A DNA stretch of 30,585 nt from Ruminococcaceae bacterium UBA1730 (GTDB lineage: Bacteria > Bacillota > Clostridia > Oscillospirales > Acutalibacteraceae): the NCBI GenBank assembly GCA_002315935.1, contig DCII01000049.1, forward strand, positions 1 through 30,585, read 5' to 3'. The stretch's first letter is position 1. Each line of letters starts with the position of its first letter. The position numbers and the translations under genes were made by a program. Under the pieces are notes generated by a model. It made no database searches. It saw only the letters and a list, made by a program, of their open reading frames with translations, and was not told where the DNA came from. This document shows, piece by piece, positions 20,874 through 29,641 of this stretch.

Positions 20874-22835
20874 ATGAAGAAAAAAACAACATCGGCTATT
20901 GCGATTGTTACCTGCCTCGTTCTTCTTCTTTCGGTATTTTCAGCCTGTAAAAACAAGAACGATTCGCAGAATCCAACTGAAATTTCTCCCGATGAAAGCT
21001 GGTATCCCGGCGTTGACAGCACCTACGAGCCTGTTACCATCGGCACGGTTGAGCTTGCAGATATAGTTAAGGAAGCTCTCGGCGACGAAGCAAAGGATTT
21101 CAACGGTGACCTCAGTTCGCTTACTGCCGAACAGCTCAAAAAGGTTGAGGCTCTTGCAGAGCAGAAGGGCTACACAATTGAAAAAAACGAGCAGGGAAAT
21201 CCTGTTGTCAAGGACCCTTCATACGCAGAAGCTTCATATGAGGAAAAAAAGAAGGTTCTTGAAGAAGCAAGCGTTGCCGACCTTAACAATGTTTCGGCAG
21301 AGGATAAGAAAAAGCTTGAAGAAGCCGCTGAAAAAAACGGAATGAAGCTATTCTCAAATAATGACGGCTCTGTCAGCATTGTCAAACATCAGATGCAAAA
21401 CAATCTGAACGGTCTGACAAATTACAACGGAAACAACAATAATAATAATCAGGGTAAAGCCAATTCAAACGGAGATACCGCTTTAACCTCAAATCCCAAT
21501 TATGTTGCACCTATGGGCACAACCCTTGTTCGCACAAAAACCGCAAACTGCTCATGGAAAGCAACATACAGTTCTAAATCAAACGATACATTCGTCAATA
21601 ATGCTCTTGCAGAAGACGGAGTTGTCTGTGTCGGCGTTTCATTCAAATCCGATGATGCCGAAACAGCGGCAACAAATGTTGCCCTTATTTCAAAATTCGA
21701 CAAAGACGGAAAAGAAATGTGGCACGTCAACGAAGGAAAATCAGATGTTACAAACTTCGAAAATGTTTCCGTTCTTTCAGACGGAAGCATAGTTGCTGTC
21801 GGCTACACAAAATCAAGCGATATTGCTCCCGCTTCGGAATATAAGTGCCAGAATACCGTTGAAGGAATAGTTGTTAAGTATTCGAAAAACGGCAAAAGAG
21901 AATGGCTTAAGATTATAGGCGGCAGCAAGTCGGATATGATTTATTCTGTTGCCGCAACTCCTGACGGCGGTTTCGTAATCGGCGGAAAAACAACATCTGA
22001 AGACGGCGACTTCAAGGACATCACCTCGAATAAGATTTCATCATTCATCTTTAAGTATGATGAAGACGGCAATGTTCTTTGGAAAAAGGCTTTCAGCGGA
22101 ACTATGCACAGTGCAACAGACGAAATTGCAGTTGCCTCTTCGGGTTATATTTACGCAACAATTTCCGTTTACGCCGCAACAGGCGATTATTCGCTCGTTG
22201 AAGGACTTAAGGAGAAGGGAAAATCAACCGCAGTAGTTAAATACGCCCCCGACGGTACTTTGGTATGGATTAAGGGATTCAAAGGTGCAGGTTCAACTGA
22301 ATTAACTTCAATTGCAGTCACAAACGATGGCGGCTGTATCGTTGCAGGTCAGTATTGCACCGCTTCAGACGGAACCAACTCCGATCTGTTCAACGGCTTC
22401 CATAACGGCGGTATGCCCGGAACCATGGACGGTGCAGTGCTCAAAATTGCTCCTAACGGTAAAACCGAATGGCTTACCACTCTTATCGGATACGAAAGCG
22501 ATTACATAACAGGCGTAACGTGCATTCCCGGAGGATATGCGGTTTCGGGTTACACAACCTCTTCAAACAGAGACTTCCTGAGCAATTCCGGCAACTATGA
22601 TTCATATGTTTATATTCTTTCCGAATATGGCGAAAAGCAGACTGTTACATCGTTCGGCGGCGGCAACTCCGACACAGCAAGAGGCATCTGCGGCGATGGA
22701 ACAAAAACGGTTTATCTCTGCGGAATTTCAAATTCAGATGACGGTTATTTTGCCGACTGCTCAAATAAGGGCAATGAAAACTGTGCAATTGCCTATCTCT
22801 TCCGATACGACCTTGACCAAGGCGAAACAAAATAA
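20874..22835 (+). CDS. Large surface lipoprotein with beta-propeller-like repeats
   Basis: AAGGAGATG precedes the ATG. The 653-residue product has a lipoprotein signal peptide ending VFSAC (Cys25), so it is lipid-anchored outside the membrane. Residues 40-180 are acidic and helical (two stretches around EQLKKVEALAEQKGY and EDKKKLEEAAEKNG look like a duplicated unit), followed by an Asn-rich linker with a run of seven Asn (NNNNNN region). From about 215 to the end, repeated units of about 60 residues carry the pattern V-K-Y-(D/S)-x-(D/N)-G-x-x-x-W and GG-F-V-I-x-G, typical of beta-propellers (PQQ or SBBP-like). No catalytic site is visible. It probably binds a surface partner or carbohydrate. 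Monocistronic, with a terminator. Confidence 0.78.
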   Translation: MKKKTTSAIAIVTCLVLLLSVFSACKNKNDSQNPTEISPDESWYPGVDSTYEPVTIGTVELADIVKEALGDEAKDFNGDLSSLTAEQLKKVEALAEQKGYTIEKNEQGNPVVKDPSYAEASYEEKKKVLEEASVADLNNVSAEDKKKLEEAAEKNGMKLFSNNDGSVSIVKHQMQNNLNGLTNYNGNNNNNNQGKANSNGDTALTSNPNYVAPMGTTLVRTKTANCSWKATYSSKSNDTFVNNALAEDGVVCVGVSFKSDDAETAATNVALISKFDKDGKEMWHVNEGKSDVTNFENVSVLSDGSIVAVGYTKSSDIAPASEYKCQNTVEGIVVKYSKNGKREWLKIIGGSKSDMIYSVAATPDGGFVIGGKTTSEDGDFKDITSNKISSFIFKYDEDGNVLWKKAFSGTMHSATDEIAVASSGYIYATISVYAATGDYSLVEGLKEKGKSTAVVKYAPDGTLVWIKGFKGAGSTELTSIAVTNDGGCIVAGQYCTASDGTNSDLFNGFHNGGMPGTMDGAVLKIAPNGKTEWLTTLIGYESDYITGVTCIPGGYAVSGYTTSSNRDFLSNSGNYDSYVYILSEYGEKQTVTSFGGGNSDTARGICGDGTKTVYLCGISNSDDGYFADCSNKGNENCAIAYLFRYDLDQGETK

Positions 22836-22846
22836 AACATAAAATG

Positions 22847-22882
22847 AGAGCTTTGTCATTGCGGCAAAGCTCTTTCGTTTCA
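22847..22882 (+). terminator. Terminator after the large lipoprotein
   Basis: AGAGCTTTG (22847-22855) pairs with CAAAGCTCT (22865-22873), followed by TTTCGTTTC. It overlaps the last codons of larC on the opposite strand and may serve both. Confidence 0.82.
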
Positions 22883-24208
22883 TTCAATCTCTTTTCTGAT
22901 TTCCTCGGGAGAGAGATTTTTTTCTTTTGTAATTTTTAAAATATCATCGTATTCCGGTTTGACTTTCCTAACGCCGTATCCGCTTGAAACCTTCACATGG
23001 ATTTTTCCGTATTTCGTTTCAACCTCTTCTATATGTCTGTCAAGAACATACCTTCTTGAAACAATTTCTCTGATTCCGATAGTTGATGTGAACTTGAAAA
23101 TCAGCTGAATAAGCTTTCCACTGTCTTCCGATTTGCAGATAACATGGATTTCATGGCCGGGTCTGCTCTTTTTCATAACAGCCGGAACGGCATAAACATC
23201 AAGAGCTCCGTTTTCAAGAAGAGCTTCAATTGAATATCCTATGTCTTCGGCGGTCATATCATCAACCGTAAAAACATATTCGGAAACCGAATCGGATATG
23301 TCAATGCTTTCTCCGAGAGAGGCCCTGACGCAATTTGCGATTTCAAAATCCTTGCTTCCCATTCCGTAGCCGACAGAAGAAACGTTCATTCTCGGCATAT
23401 CTCCGAAGGATGATGCGAAATGCCTGAGCAGAGCTGCACCGGTCGGAGTGCAAAGCTCTCCGTTGATTTTTCCGCCGTATATGGGACAACCCTTGAGAAT
23501 ATAAGCGGTTGCAGGGGCAGGAACAGGTAAAATACCGTGAGCACATCTGACCGTTCCCGAGCCGACATGAATCGGAGAAACAACAATCTTGTCTGCACCG
23601 ATTTCATTAATCAGAAGGCACACCGCAGTTATGTCCGCAATAGCATCCATAGTGCCGACTTCATGGAAATGGATTTCCGAAACAGGCTTACCGTGAGCCT
23701 TACTTTCAGCTTCGGCAATAAGGACATAGACCTCGATTATATCTTTTTTAACATTTTCGGGAATATCAAGCTTCCTAATCGTCTCCTTGATTTCATCCAA
23801 GGAGCTGTGGCTGTGTTCATGAAGGCTTTCGCTCTGATGGTATTCCTCATGGTGATGTTCCCCGTGATGATGCTCGTCATGGTGATGATAATCACTATGG
23901 CTGTGATGGTGGTGATGATGGTGGTGATGATGTTCAGGCTCGAATTTCTTGAATGAGGGATTATCCTCATCCTGTTCGCCGGTGTCAAACATATGCTCTG
24001 TTTCAATCTTACCGTTGACATTAACACTGATATGCGTACCCTTTATTCCGCATTTTTCGCTCTCTTTTTTTGAAACAGCAATTCCCTTAAGACCGATATT
24101 ATTCATTTTTTCAATGAATTTATCCGGCGAAGGAATCAGCTCAAGCAATGCACCGGTGAGCATATCTCCCGCCGCACCCATAGGGCAATCAATATACAAC
24201 GTCCTCAT
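22880..24208 (-). CDS. larC: Nickel-pincer cofactor nickel insertase LarC
   Basis: LarC inserts nickel into the pyridinium-3,5-bisthiocarboxylate mononucleotide to make the nickel-pincer cofactor of lactate racemase and related enzymes. The 442-residue product starts with the family's DCPMGAAGDM and has EIHFHEVGTMDAI, SGTVRCAHGILPVPAPAT and CTPTGAALL. A His-rich insert at 93-134 holds 24 His in 42 residues, including a run of ten (93-102), likely a nickel store. In Lactobacillus plantarum the protein is made by ribosomal frameshift from two frames; here it is one continuous frame. GGAGG lies seven bases before the ATG, which overlaps the larB stop as ATGA. Confidence 0.95.
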   Translation of the reverse strand: MRTLYIDCPMGAAGDMLTGALLELIPSPDKFIEKMNNIGLKGIAVSKKESEKCGIKGTHISVNVNGKIETEHMFDTGEQDEDNPSFKKFEPEHHHHHHHHHHSHSDYHHHDEHHHGEHHHEEYHQSESLHEHSHSSLDEIKETIRKLDIPENVKKDIIEVYVLIAEAESKAHGKPVSEIHFHEVGTMDAIADITAVCLLINEIGADKIVVSPIHVGSGTVRCAHGILPVPAPATAYILKGCPIYGGKINGELCTPTGAALLRHFASSFGDMPRMNVSSVGYGMGSKDFEIANCVRASLGESIDISDSVSEYVFTVDDMTAEDIGYSIEALLENGALDVYAVPAVMKKSRPGHEIHVICKSEDSGKLIQLIFKFTSTIGIREIVSRRYVLDRHIEEVETKYGKIHVKVSSGYGVRKVKPEYDDILKITKEKNLSPEEIRKEIE

Positions 24209-24951
24209 TTTTTATCCTCCATATGATTTATCATATTTGCCATATATCCTGCACCGAAGCCGTTATCAATATTGACAACCGAAACTCCGCTCGCGCATGA
24301 ATTCAACATTGAGAGAAGTGCAGAAAGTCCTTCAAATGCCGCCCCATATCCGACACTTGTCGGGACTGCAATAACGGGACAATCGGCAAGACCGCCGATA
24401 ACACTTGCAAGAGCACCCTCCATTCCGGCAATAGCAATTATCACACTTGCCGACATGATTTCTTCCTTGTGGGAGAGCAGACGATGAAGACCTGCAACGC
24501 CTACATCATAAAGCCTTGTTACCCGGTTGCCGAGAACCTCAGCAGTTATTGCCGCCTCCTCCGCAACGGGAATATCGCTCGTGCCGCCCGTTGCAACAAC
24601 TATTGTTCCGATTCCGCTCGGTTCGGGAATATCTCCGATTATTCCGACTCTTGCAATTTTTTTATATTCAAGATCGTTGATTTTATCAGCCTTTTCTTCG
24701 GAAAGCCTTGTTATCAGAATGGTGTTCTGACCGTTTTCTTTCATTTTTTCAGCAATGGAAGAAATCTGTTCTGCGGTTTTGCCTTCTCCGTAAATAACCT
24801 CCGCCGTACCTTGCCGAACCTTTCTGTGCAGGTCAATTTTGGCAAAGCCAATATCCTCAAACGGAGCTGTTTTTATTTTGAGAAGAGCTTCATCAACGGA
24901 TATTTTTCCGCTCTGCAAATCCTCAAGAATCTTTTTTGTTTCGCTCTGCAT
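24205..24951 (-). CDS. larB: Nickel-pincer cofactor carboxylase LarB
   Basis: LarB carboxylates nicotinic acid adenine dinucleotide and hydrolyses the phosphoanhydride to give pyridinium-3,5-biscarboxylic acid mononucleotide, the first step of the pathway. The 248-residue product has the AIR-carboxylase (PurE)-like C-terminal domain: VVATGGTSDIPVAEEAA, LYDVGVAGLHRL, IAIAGMEGALASVIGGL and PTSVGYGAAFEG. Its TAA/ATG overlaps larE by one base and its stop overlaps the larC start, so the three genes are translated as a tight unit. Confidence 0.95.
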   Translation of the reverse strand: MQSETKKILEDLQSGKISVDEALLKIKTAPFEDIGFAKIDLHRKVRQGTAEVIYGEGKTAEQISSIAEKMKENGQNTILITRLSEEKADKINDLEYKKIARVGIIGDIPEPSGIGTIVVATGGTSDIPVAEEAAITAEVLGNRVTRLYDVGVAGLHRLLSHKEEIMSASVIIAIAGMEGALASVIGGLADCPVIAVPTSVGYGAAFEGLSALLSMLNSCASGVSVVNIDNGFGAGYMANMINHMEDKK

Positions 24952-25694
24952 TATCTGACCCCCACCTGCGGCAACACCGAAATATAATATTTTTCTAATT
25001 CTGAAATTATTTTCCGCTTATTATTTTCAAAAAGCGAAAGCTCACTTTTGCCGATTTCGAGCCTTGCACAGTTATCCTTTTCCCTCACTCTGAAATCCTT
25101 GAATCCGAGCGAAAAAAGAAATTTTTCCGATTTTTCCGTTCTGTCAAGCTTTTCTGCCGTGATTGCGGTTCCGCAGGGTATCCTTGTTGCAAGGCAGGCA
25201 TAAGCAGGCTTATCAAAAGTGAAAAGTCTTGCATTTTCGGATTTTCTTCGTATTTCAGATTTCGTAAGTCCGCATTCCTTGAGCGGAGAACGGATTGATA
25301 ATTCACGGATTGCCTTCATTCCGGGTCTGTCATTTTCTTCATCCGAGGCATTCGTGCCGTCTGCAATAACAGAATAACCGTCCTTCGCCGCCTCACGGCA
25401 GATTGCTTCGAACATCATTCTTTTGCAGAAATAGCAGCGATTTTTCGGGTTGCTTCGAATTTGTTCATCCGAGAGAACATCAATTTCAATTATTTTCATT
25501 CTTACAGCCAGCTCATCGGCAAGGCGTTTTGCATCCTGCAATTCAAAATCAGGCTGAAAGGCAGATTTAATATAGTATGCAGTAATATCACAGTTGCTTT
25601 TCTTTGCTTCATAAAGAAGATACGCCGAATCAACACCGCCCGAAAAAGCGATGGCAATTTTCTTATTCTGCATAAAGAATTCACCGATATTCAT
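24951..25694 (-). CDS. larE: Sulfur transferase LarE
   Basis: LarE adenylates the carboxylates of the LarB product and replaces them with thiocarboxylates. The 247-residue product has the PP-loop ATP site SGGVDS (18-23), the phrase NPKNRCYFCKRMMF with Cys87 and Cys90, and ACLATRIPCG with Cys167. Some LarE proteins sacrifice a single cysteine, others hold a [4Fe-4S] cluster on three; the Cys87/Cys90/Cys167 set fits the latter, though this is inferred. GAGG precedes the ATG. It heads larE-larB-larC, and only 51 bases, mostly a hairpin, separate it from the membrane-protein gene upstream. Confidence 0.93.
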   Translation of the reverse strand: MNIGEFFMQNKKIAIAFSGGVDSAYLLYEAKKSNCDITAYYIKSAFQPDFELQDAKRLADELAVRMKIIEIDVLSDEQIRSNPKNRCYFCKRMMFEAICREAAKDGYSVIADGTNASDEENDRPGMKAIRELSIRSPLKECGLTKSEIRRKSENARLFTFDKPAYACLATRIPCGTAITAEKLDRTEKSEKFLFSLGFKDFRVREKDNCARLEIGKSELSLFENNKRKIISELEKYYISVLPQVGVR

Positions 25695-25702
25695 GTTACC
25701 TC

Positions 25703-25741
25703 ATTTTAAAAGCGACCCTGCCGAAAAGCAGGACCGCTTTG
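25703..25741 (-). terminator. Hairpin between the membrane-protein pair and larE
   Basis: Minus strand: AGCGGTCCTGC (plus 25728-25738) pairs with GCAGGGTCGCT (plus 25711-25721), followed by only four T's. It sits directly after the upstream stop and just before the larE ribosome site. It is a weak or leaky terminator; no separate larE promoter is visible downstream of it. Confidence 0.7.
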
Positions 25742-25745
25742 CAGG

Positions 25746-26057
25746 TCATTTTCTGAATATTTTTGATTTGATAACGCCCTTCGGGTCCTTGATAAGAAGA
25801 ACGATTATCCAAATAACGAGTGCAAGTGCAACAACCGAAAGACCGAGAAACAGGTCATTGAGCATATCCGCAGGAGCAGGATTGAAATATTCCGACCCAA
25901 TGTCAAGATATTCAACAATTGCGTCAACGAACCACATTGCCGATGCTCCCCAGAACATCCAGCAGAGAAGACCGAGATTCATTTTGCTTTCCGGTGCATT
26001 TTTATACCATATTGCTGTCACCGTTACGGCGGCAAAAACTGAAACAAGCAATGTCAT
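25746..26057 (-). CDS. Small membrane protein, unknown function
   Basis: The 103-residue product has three hydrophobic spans (about residues 2-18, 27-48 and 68-90) with a basic C terminus, KSKIFRK. I recognise no domain. It begins seven bases after the stop of the next membrane-protein gene and has only a weak ribosome site (AGTGA), so it is probably translated with it. The pair looks like two parts of one membrane complex. Confidence 0.7.
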   Translation of the reverse strand: MTLLVSVFAAVTVTAIWYKNAPESKMNLGLLCWMFWGASAMWFVDAIVEYLDIGSEYFNPAPADMLNDLFLGLSVVALALVIWIIVLLIKDPKGVIKSKIFRK

Positions 26058-26064
26058 GATTTTA

Positions 26065-26484
26065 TCACTTTGTTTTGCTGATTGCCTTGGCTTCTCTTAT
26101 TGCTCTTTTTTCGATAACAGCAGAAACGCCGAGCATAACGAGCCAGATTGCGGTTGTGAAAACTGCCATTGCAACGCCTGTTGTTGCAATTTCATAGAGC
26201 ATCTGACCGAGACTTACCGTGTCAGATGCGGCAGTCAGGAACGGGAAGAACGGAACTATTTCGCCGTGCCAGATATGTTCAAACATAAGAAGAACTGCAC
26301 CGCCGAGCTGGATAAACGAGAGCCAACGGAGCTTCCTCGAAAACGGGATTTTATGAGCGGATTCAACATTGATTCCGTCAAACGAAACCTCAATTTCTTC
26401 ACTTTTGTTTTCATTTTTTTCAATTATTTTTGATGCAGCGGCAACAATAATCGCCTCGGCTGCGGGAGCTGCAAAACAAGCCAT
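26065..26484 (-). CDS. Membrane protein, unknown function
   Basis: The 139-residue product starts MACFAAPAAEAIIV, then has a soluble, acidic stretch (about 24-50), and two hydrophobic spans (about 56-75 and 105-127) with a conserved-looking phrase EHIWHGEIVPFFPF between them. The basic tail ends AISKTK. GGAGG lies nine bases before the ATG. It is first in a two-gene unit with the 103-residue protein. Similar pairs occur in gut Clostridia to my recollection, but I know no function. Confidence 0.72.
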   Translation of the reverse strand: MACFAAPAAEAIIVAAASKIIEKNENKSEEIEVSFDGINVESAHKIPFSRKLRWLSFIQLGGAVLLMFEHIWHGEIVPFFPFLTAASDTVSLGQMLYEIATTGVAMAVFTTAIWLVMLGVSAVIEKRAIREAKAISKTK

Positions 26485-26529
26485 TTTTATTTCCTCCGAC
26501 TATATGTCATATACTTTATGTGTAGTTGC

Positions 26530-27081
26530 TCATAATTTGTCAATTGAAGAGGTCTTCGCTGCGTTCCATTCTTCTCTTGAGATTGCATAGACCTTCGTTA
26601 TTTCGTTTTCTCCGTCTTCGTATTCTTCAACAAATCTGCATCCCCATGACTGTGCAGTAAGTGCAGACGGGATGTTTGTATATTTCATATAAGAATATAT
26701 TTCGCCAAACGGAAGATTAGTAAACGCCCAGTCACGCACGGCGGTTGCCGCTTCCTTTGCATAGCCTCTTCTCTGATGGTCCTTGCGTATGTGATAACCT
26801 ATTTCGGGTCTGATGAAATTATGAATATTTTGCATTGTCAGTCCGCAGTCTCCAATCATTTCGCCCGTTTCCTTAAGGCAGACCGCCCACAGACCGAATC
26901 CGAAAACCCTGTATCTTTCTTCGTTTCTGACTATCCAACCTCTGACTCTTGCTTCATCAAATGTATATGGATAATGCTGCATAATGTCTGAATCCGCAAG
27001 AACCGCATAAAGAGCATCAAAATCATCTTGGTTCATTTCACGCAGAATCAGTCTTTCCGTTTCCAAAACCATTCTATTCAT
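26530..27081 (-). CDS. GNAT-family N-acetyltransferase
   Basis: The product starts with LETERLILREM, the hallmark of the RimJ/RimL-like GNAT group that acetylates protein N termini or small amines using acetyl-CoA. The CoA-binding motif A is QRRGYAKEAA, and PEIGYHIRKDHQRRG matches the strand-helix turn before it. I take ATG 27081; ATG 27072 and a GTG at 27102 are alternatives because no clear ribosome site is present. It gives a 183-residue protein, usual for the family. The acceptor cannot be told from the sequence. Confidence 0.85.
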   Translation of the reverse strand: MNRMVLETERLILREMNQDDFDALYAVLADSDIMQHYPYTFDEARVRGWIVRNEERYRVFGFGLWAVCLKETGEMIGDCGLTMQNIHNFIRPEIGYHIRKDHQRRGYAKEAATAVRDWAFTNLPFGEIYSYMKYTNIPSALTAQSWGCRFVEEYEDGENEITKVYAISREEWNAAKTSSIDKL

Positions 27082-27124
27082 GACTGTTTTTATCACACAC
27101 AAATTCTACACCGATTATGTTATA

Positions 27125-29503
27125 TCATTCACCTATTTTTGTGAACATATTAAGAATTCTTATTGCCGAAGCCTTGAGGTGGTCGGTTGAAATTATACCG
27201 TCTTCAAGAGCTTTTTTAAGCTCATCGGGAACACCCCTTGGCATTTTGATGTTGCTTCCTGCAAGAAGCTCGCCCGTATGACCGCTGACAACATCCCAGT
27301 CGGTTTCGATAACGCCCTCATATCCCCATTCTCTGCGAAGAATTCCCGTAAGAAGCTCCCAGTTTTCCGAGGTGTGAGTGCCGTTGATGAGATTATATGA
27401 AGACATAATCGTGAGCGGCTTCGCTTCCTTGACCGCAATTTCGAATACCTTGAGATAAATTTCTCTCAAAGCTCTTTCGGAAAGAATTGAATTATTTCTA
27501 TAACGGTTCGGCTCTTTATTGTTGCAGGCGAAATGCTTGAGCGAAACGGCAACCTTCTGCGACTGAATACCTCTGATTTCTGCGGCAACCTGCTTGCCTG
27601 CAAGAACAGGGTCCTCGGACATATATTCAAAGTTTCTTCCGCAGAGAGGATTGCGGTGGATATTTGCCGCAGGAGCAAGCCATACGCCGATGTTATTCTC
27701 TCTGATTTCCTCAGCGGCAACTCTGCCGACATTATAAATCAGCTCCTCGTTCCACGAAGCCGCAAGGCAGGTTGAAGACGGGAATGCGGTTGTTGCAACG
27801 CCCGTTTTCCTGTTCAGATGAAGACCGGCAGGTCCGTCTGCGGCAGGAACTCCGGGAATTCCGAGCCTTTCAACATCTCCGAGAAAACCGGTTCCGCAAA
27901 CGCCACGAGCCGGAAGACCGCCGACAATGCGAATCATTTCATCAACCGTCATCTGATTGATGAAATCATCGAGCGAAATTTCTTCGCCGACCTTATCGAA
28001 CTGAATGCTTGTTTCAGTATGATTATACGGAGCAACAACGGGTGCTTCATACATCATTTCACGCTTTTCCTGCGGAAGCTCTTCGAATGAGCCGTCTGCA
28101 AGAAGACGCTTTTTCAGCTCATAGGGAGTGCAGAATGATGAAAGCTTCTGAAGAATAATGTCATTCTCCGCAACATATTCAAATGCAATTTTCTCAAGGC
28201 TTTCAGAGGAATTGCCGATAAAGAGCTGATATGCTCCCCTCTCAAGAACATAAGAAGCCTTTGAAATCTTGCCGAGGTCATCGAAGCTTGCCATTGTGTA
28301 AAGATCAAAAGAAATTGCAAGAGTCTGCTTTTCGCCGGGAGCAAGAAGCTTTGTTTTTGCATAGCCTGCAAGAGCCTTTGCAGGTTTGCCGAGCTTGCCC
28401 TGCGGAGCAGAATAATAAACCTGAACAACCTCTTTACCTGCGACCCTGCCGACATTCTTAACATTGAAGGCAACCGTTACCGTGCCCTTTGATTCGCCTG
28501 CAATAACGCCACTGATTTCAAACTTCGTATACGAAAGACCGAATCCGAAGGGATAGCGGATATATTTTTTCATTCCGGGAATGGTGCTGAAATATCTGTA
28601 TCCGACATAAATGTCCTCGCTGTAGGTGCAGAAATCAAAGGATTCAGCCTGCTCATCCTTTGATGGATAGGCATCATATGTTGTGGTTACGGTGTCGGGA
28701 AGCTTGCCCGAGGGGTTGACATCGCCGCAGAGAACCTCCGCAATTGCAATTCCTCCCTCCATGCCGCCCTGCCACGCAAAGAGAACCGCTTTGACTTTAT
28801 CATTATTCGCAAAGTCTTCACAGCAAATCTGTGCTCCGCTGTTGACAACGATAATAACCTTTTCAAATTTATCGGTGAGCCTTGAAAGAAGGTTTTTTTC
28901 TATATCAGAAAGATAATAGTCTCCGCCGACAGCTCTTCTGTCTGTTCCCTCTGCGGAAAATCTGCTGAGAGTGAAGATTGCGGTTGAGCATTCCTTTGCC
29001 GCCGCATCAACAAGCTCCTCGGGAACATCGGTTTCCTTGACGTGCATTCCTGCGAATGTATCATAGGTCATATCGTCACGGAGCTGGCAGAATTTCATGT
29101 TGTTGACTATATCCCAGTTTGCATTTATCTGCTCCTCGGTCAGAACACTCTTCTGACCCTCTTTGACATAGCTTCTGTAAAAGTCGATAAGCGGCATATA
29201 AACGCTGACCTTGCCCTCATCCTCTTTCATTGCAAAGCCCTCATAGATGCCCGAAATATAGGGGCAGTTAACATCTCCGCTTCCGCCGCCGCCCTTGACA
29301 TATTCTATTGTTGCCTTGCCGAAAAGAGCAAGCTTTTCCCCTCTTGCAAGAGGAAGAGCGTTATCTTCGTTCTTCAGAAGAACAATCCCCTCTGCCGCCG
29401 CCGCACGGGAAACATCTATATGCTCCCTTGAAGCGGTAACTCTTTTGCCGTCTTTGCCGAGAGGAAGACAGGGCATATATTTAAATCTTGCGTATTTTTC
29501 CAT
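27125..29503 (-). CDS. Glycoside hydrolase family 3 enzyme with reversed domain order (beta-glucosidase-like)
   Basis: The 792-residue product hydrolyses terminal beta-linked sugars, probably glucose, by a retaining mechanism. The usual order is swapped: the C-terminal alpha/beta sandwich domain comes first (about 20-290, with EGIVLLKNEDNALPL and GKLPDTV), then a fibronectin-III-like domain (about 330-420), then the TIM barrel (about 510-790) with GPAGLH, KHFACNN and the nucleophile in ETDWD (Asp735). This arrangement is known from Ruminococcus albus and Butyrivibrio beta-glucosidases. No signal peptide, so cytoplasmic. GAGGT lies before the ATG. A promoter is at 29535-29563. The substrate may instead be xylose or arabinose linked. 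Confidence 0.92.
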   Translation of the reverse strand: MEKYARFKYMPCLPLGKDGKRVTASREHIDVSRAAAAEGIVLLKNEDNALPLARGEKLALFGKATIEYVKGGGGSGDVNCPYISGIYEGFAMKEDEGKVSVYMPLIDFYRSYVKEGQKSVLTEEQINANWDIVNNMKFCQLRDDMTYDTFAGMHVKETDVPEELVDAAAKECSTAIFTLSRFSAEGTDRRAVGGDYYLSDIEKNLLSRLTDKFEKVIIVVNSGAQICCEDFANNDKVKAVLFAWQGGMEGGIAIAEVLCGDVNPSGKLPDTVTTTYDAYPSKDEQAESFDFCTYSEDIYVGYRYFSTIPGMKKYIRYPFGFGLSYTKFEISGVIAGESKGTVTVAFNVKNVGRVAGKEVVQVYYSAPQGKLGKPAKALAGYAKTKLLAPGEKQTLAISFDLYTMASFDDLGKISKASYVLERGAYQLFIGNSSESLEKIAFEYVAENDIILQKLSSFCTPYELKKRLLADGSFEELPQEKREMMYEAPVVAPYNHTETSIQFDKVGEEISLDDFINQMTVDEMIRIVGGLPARGVCGTGFLGDVERLGIPGVPAADGPAGLHLNRKTGVATTAFPSSTCLAASWNEELIYNVGRVAAEEIRENNIGVWLAPAANIHRNPLCGRNFEYMSEDPVLAGKQVAAEIRGIQSQKVAVSLKHFACNNKEPNRYRNNSILSERALREIYLKVFEIAVKEAKPLTIMSSYNLINGTHTSENWELLTGILRREWGYEGVIETDWDVVSGHTGELLAGSNIKMPRGVPDELKKALEDGIISTDHLKASAIRILNMFTKIGE

Positions 29504-29534
29504 AGTGTGACCTCTTTTCTAAATATTGCAATTT

Positions 29535-29563
29535 ATTATAACCCATAAGAAAAAACATTTCAA
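29535..29563 (-). promoter_or_regulatory. Promoter of the GH3 gene
   Basis: Minus strand: TTGAAA (plus 29558-29563), 17-base spacer, TATAAT (plus 29535-29540), 32 bases before the start codon. Confidence 0.75.
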
Positions 29564-29583
29564 TAATAAATATAATAAAACCG

Positions 29584-29612
29584 TTGAATTGTTGAAAAAT
29601 ATATGATAATCT
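29584..29612 (+). promoter_or_regulatory. Promoter of the acyltransferase-like gene
   Basis: TTGAAT (29584-29589), 17-base spacer, TAATCT (29607-29612) with extended -10 TG. It diverges from the GH3 promoter. Confidence 0.5.
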
Positions 29613-29641
29613 TTTTTCATTAACAAAAAGGAGCTTTTCAG

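Noticed and set aside
23537..23956. Met- and Val-rich plus-strand frame opposite larC
   Set aside because: It is the antisense reading of the His-rich CAT/CAC tract, not a real protein.
22880..24208. A programmed frameshift in larC
   Set aside because: The protein reads in one frame from start to stop with all motifs, unlike the split arrangement in Lactobacillus.
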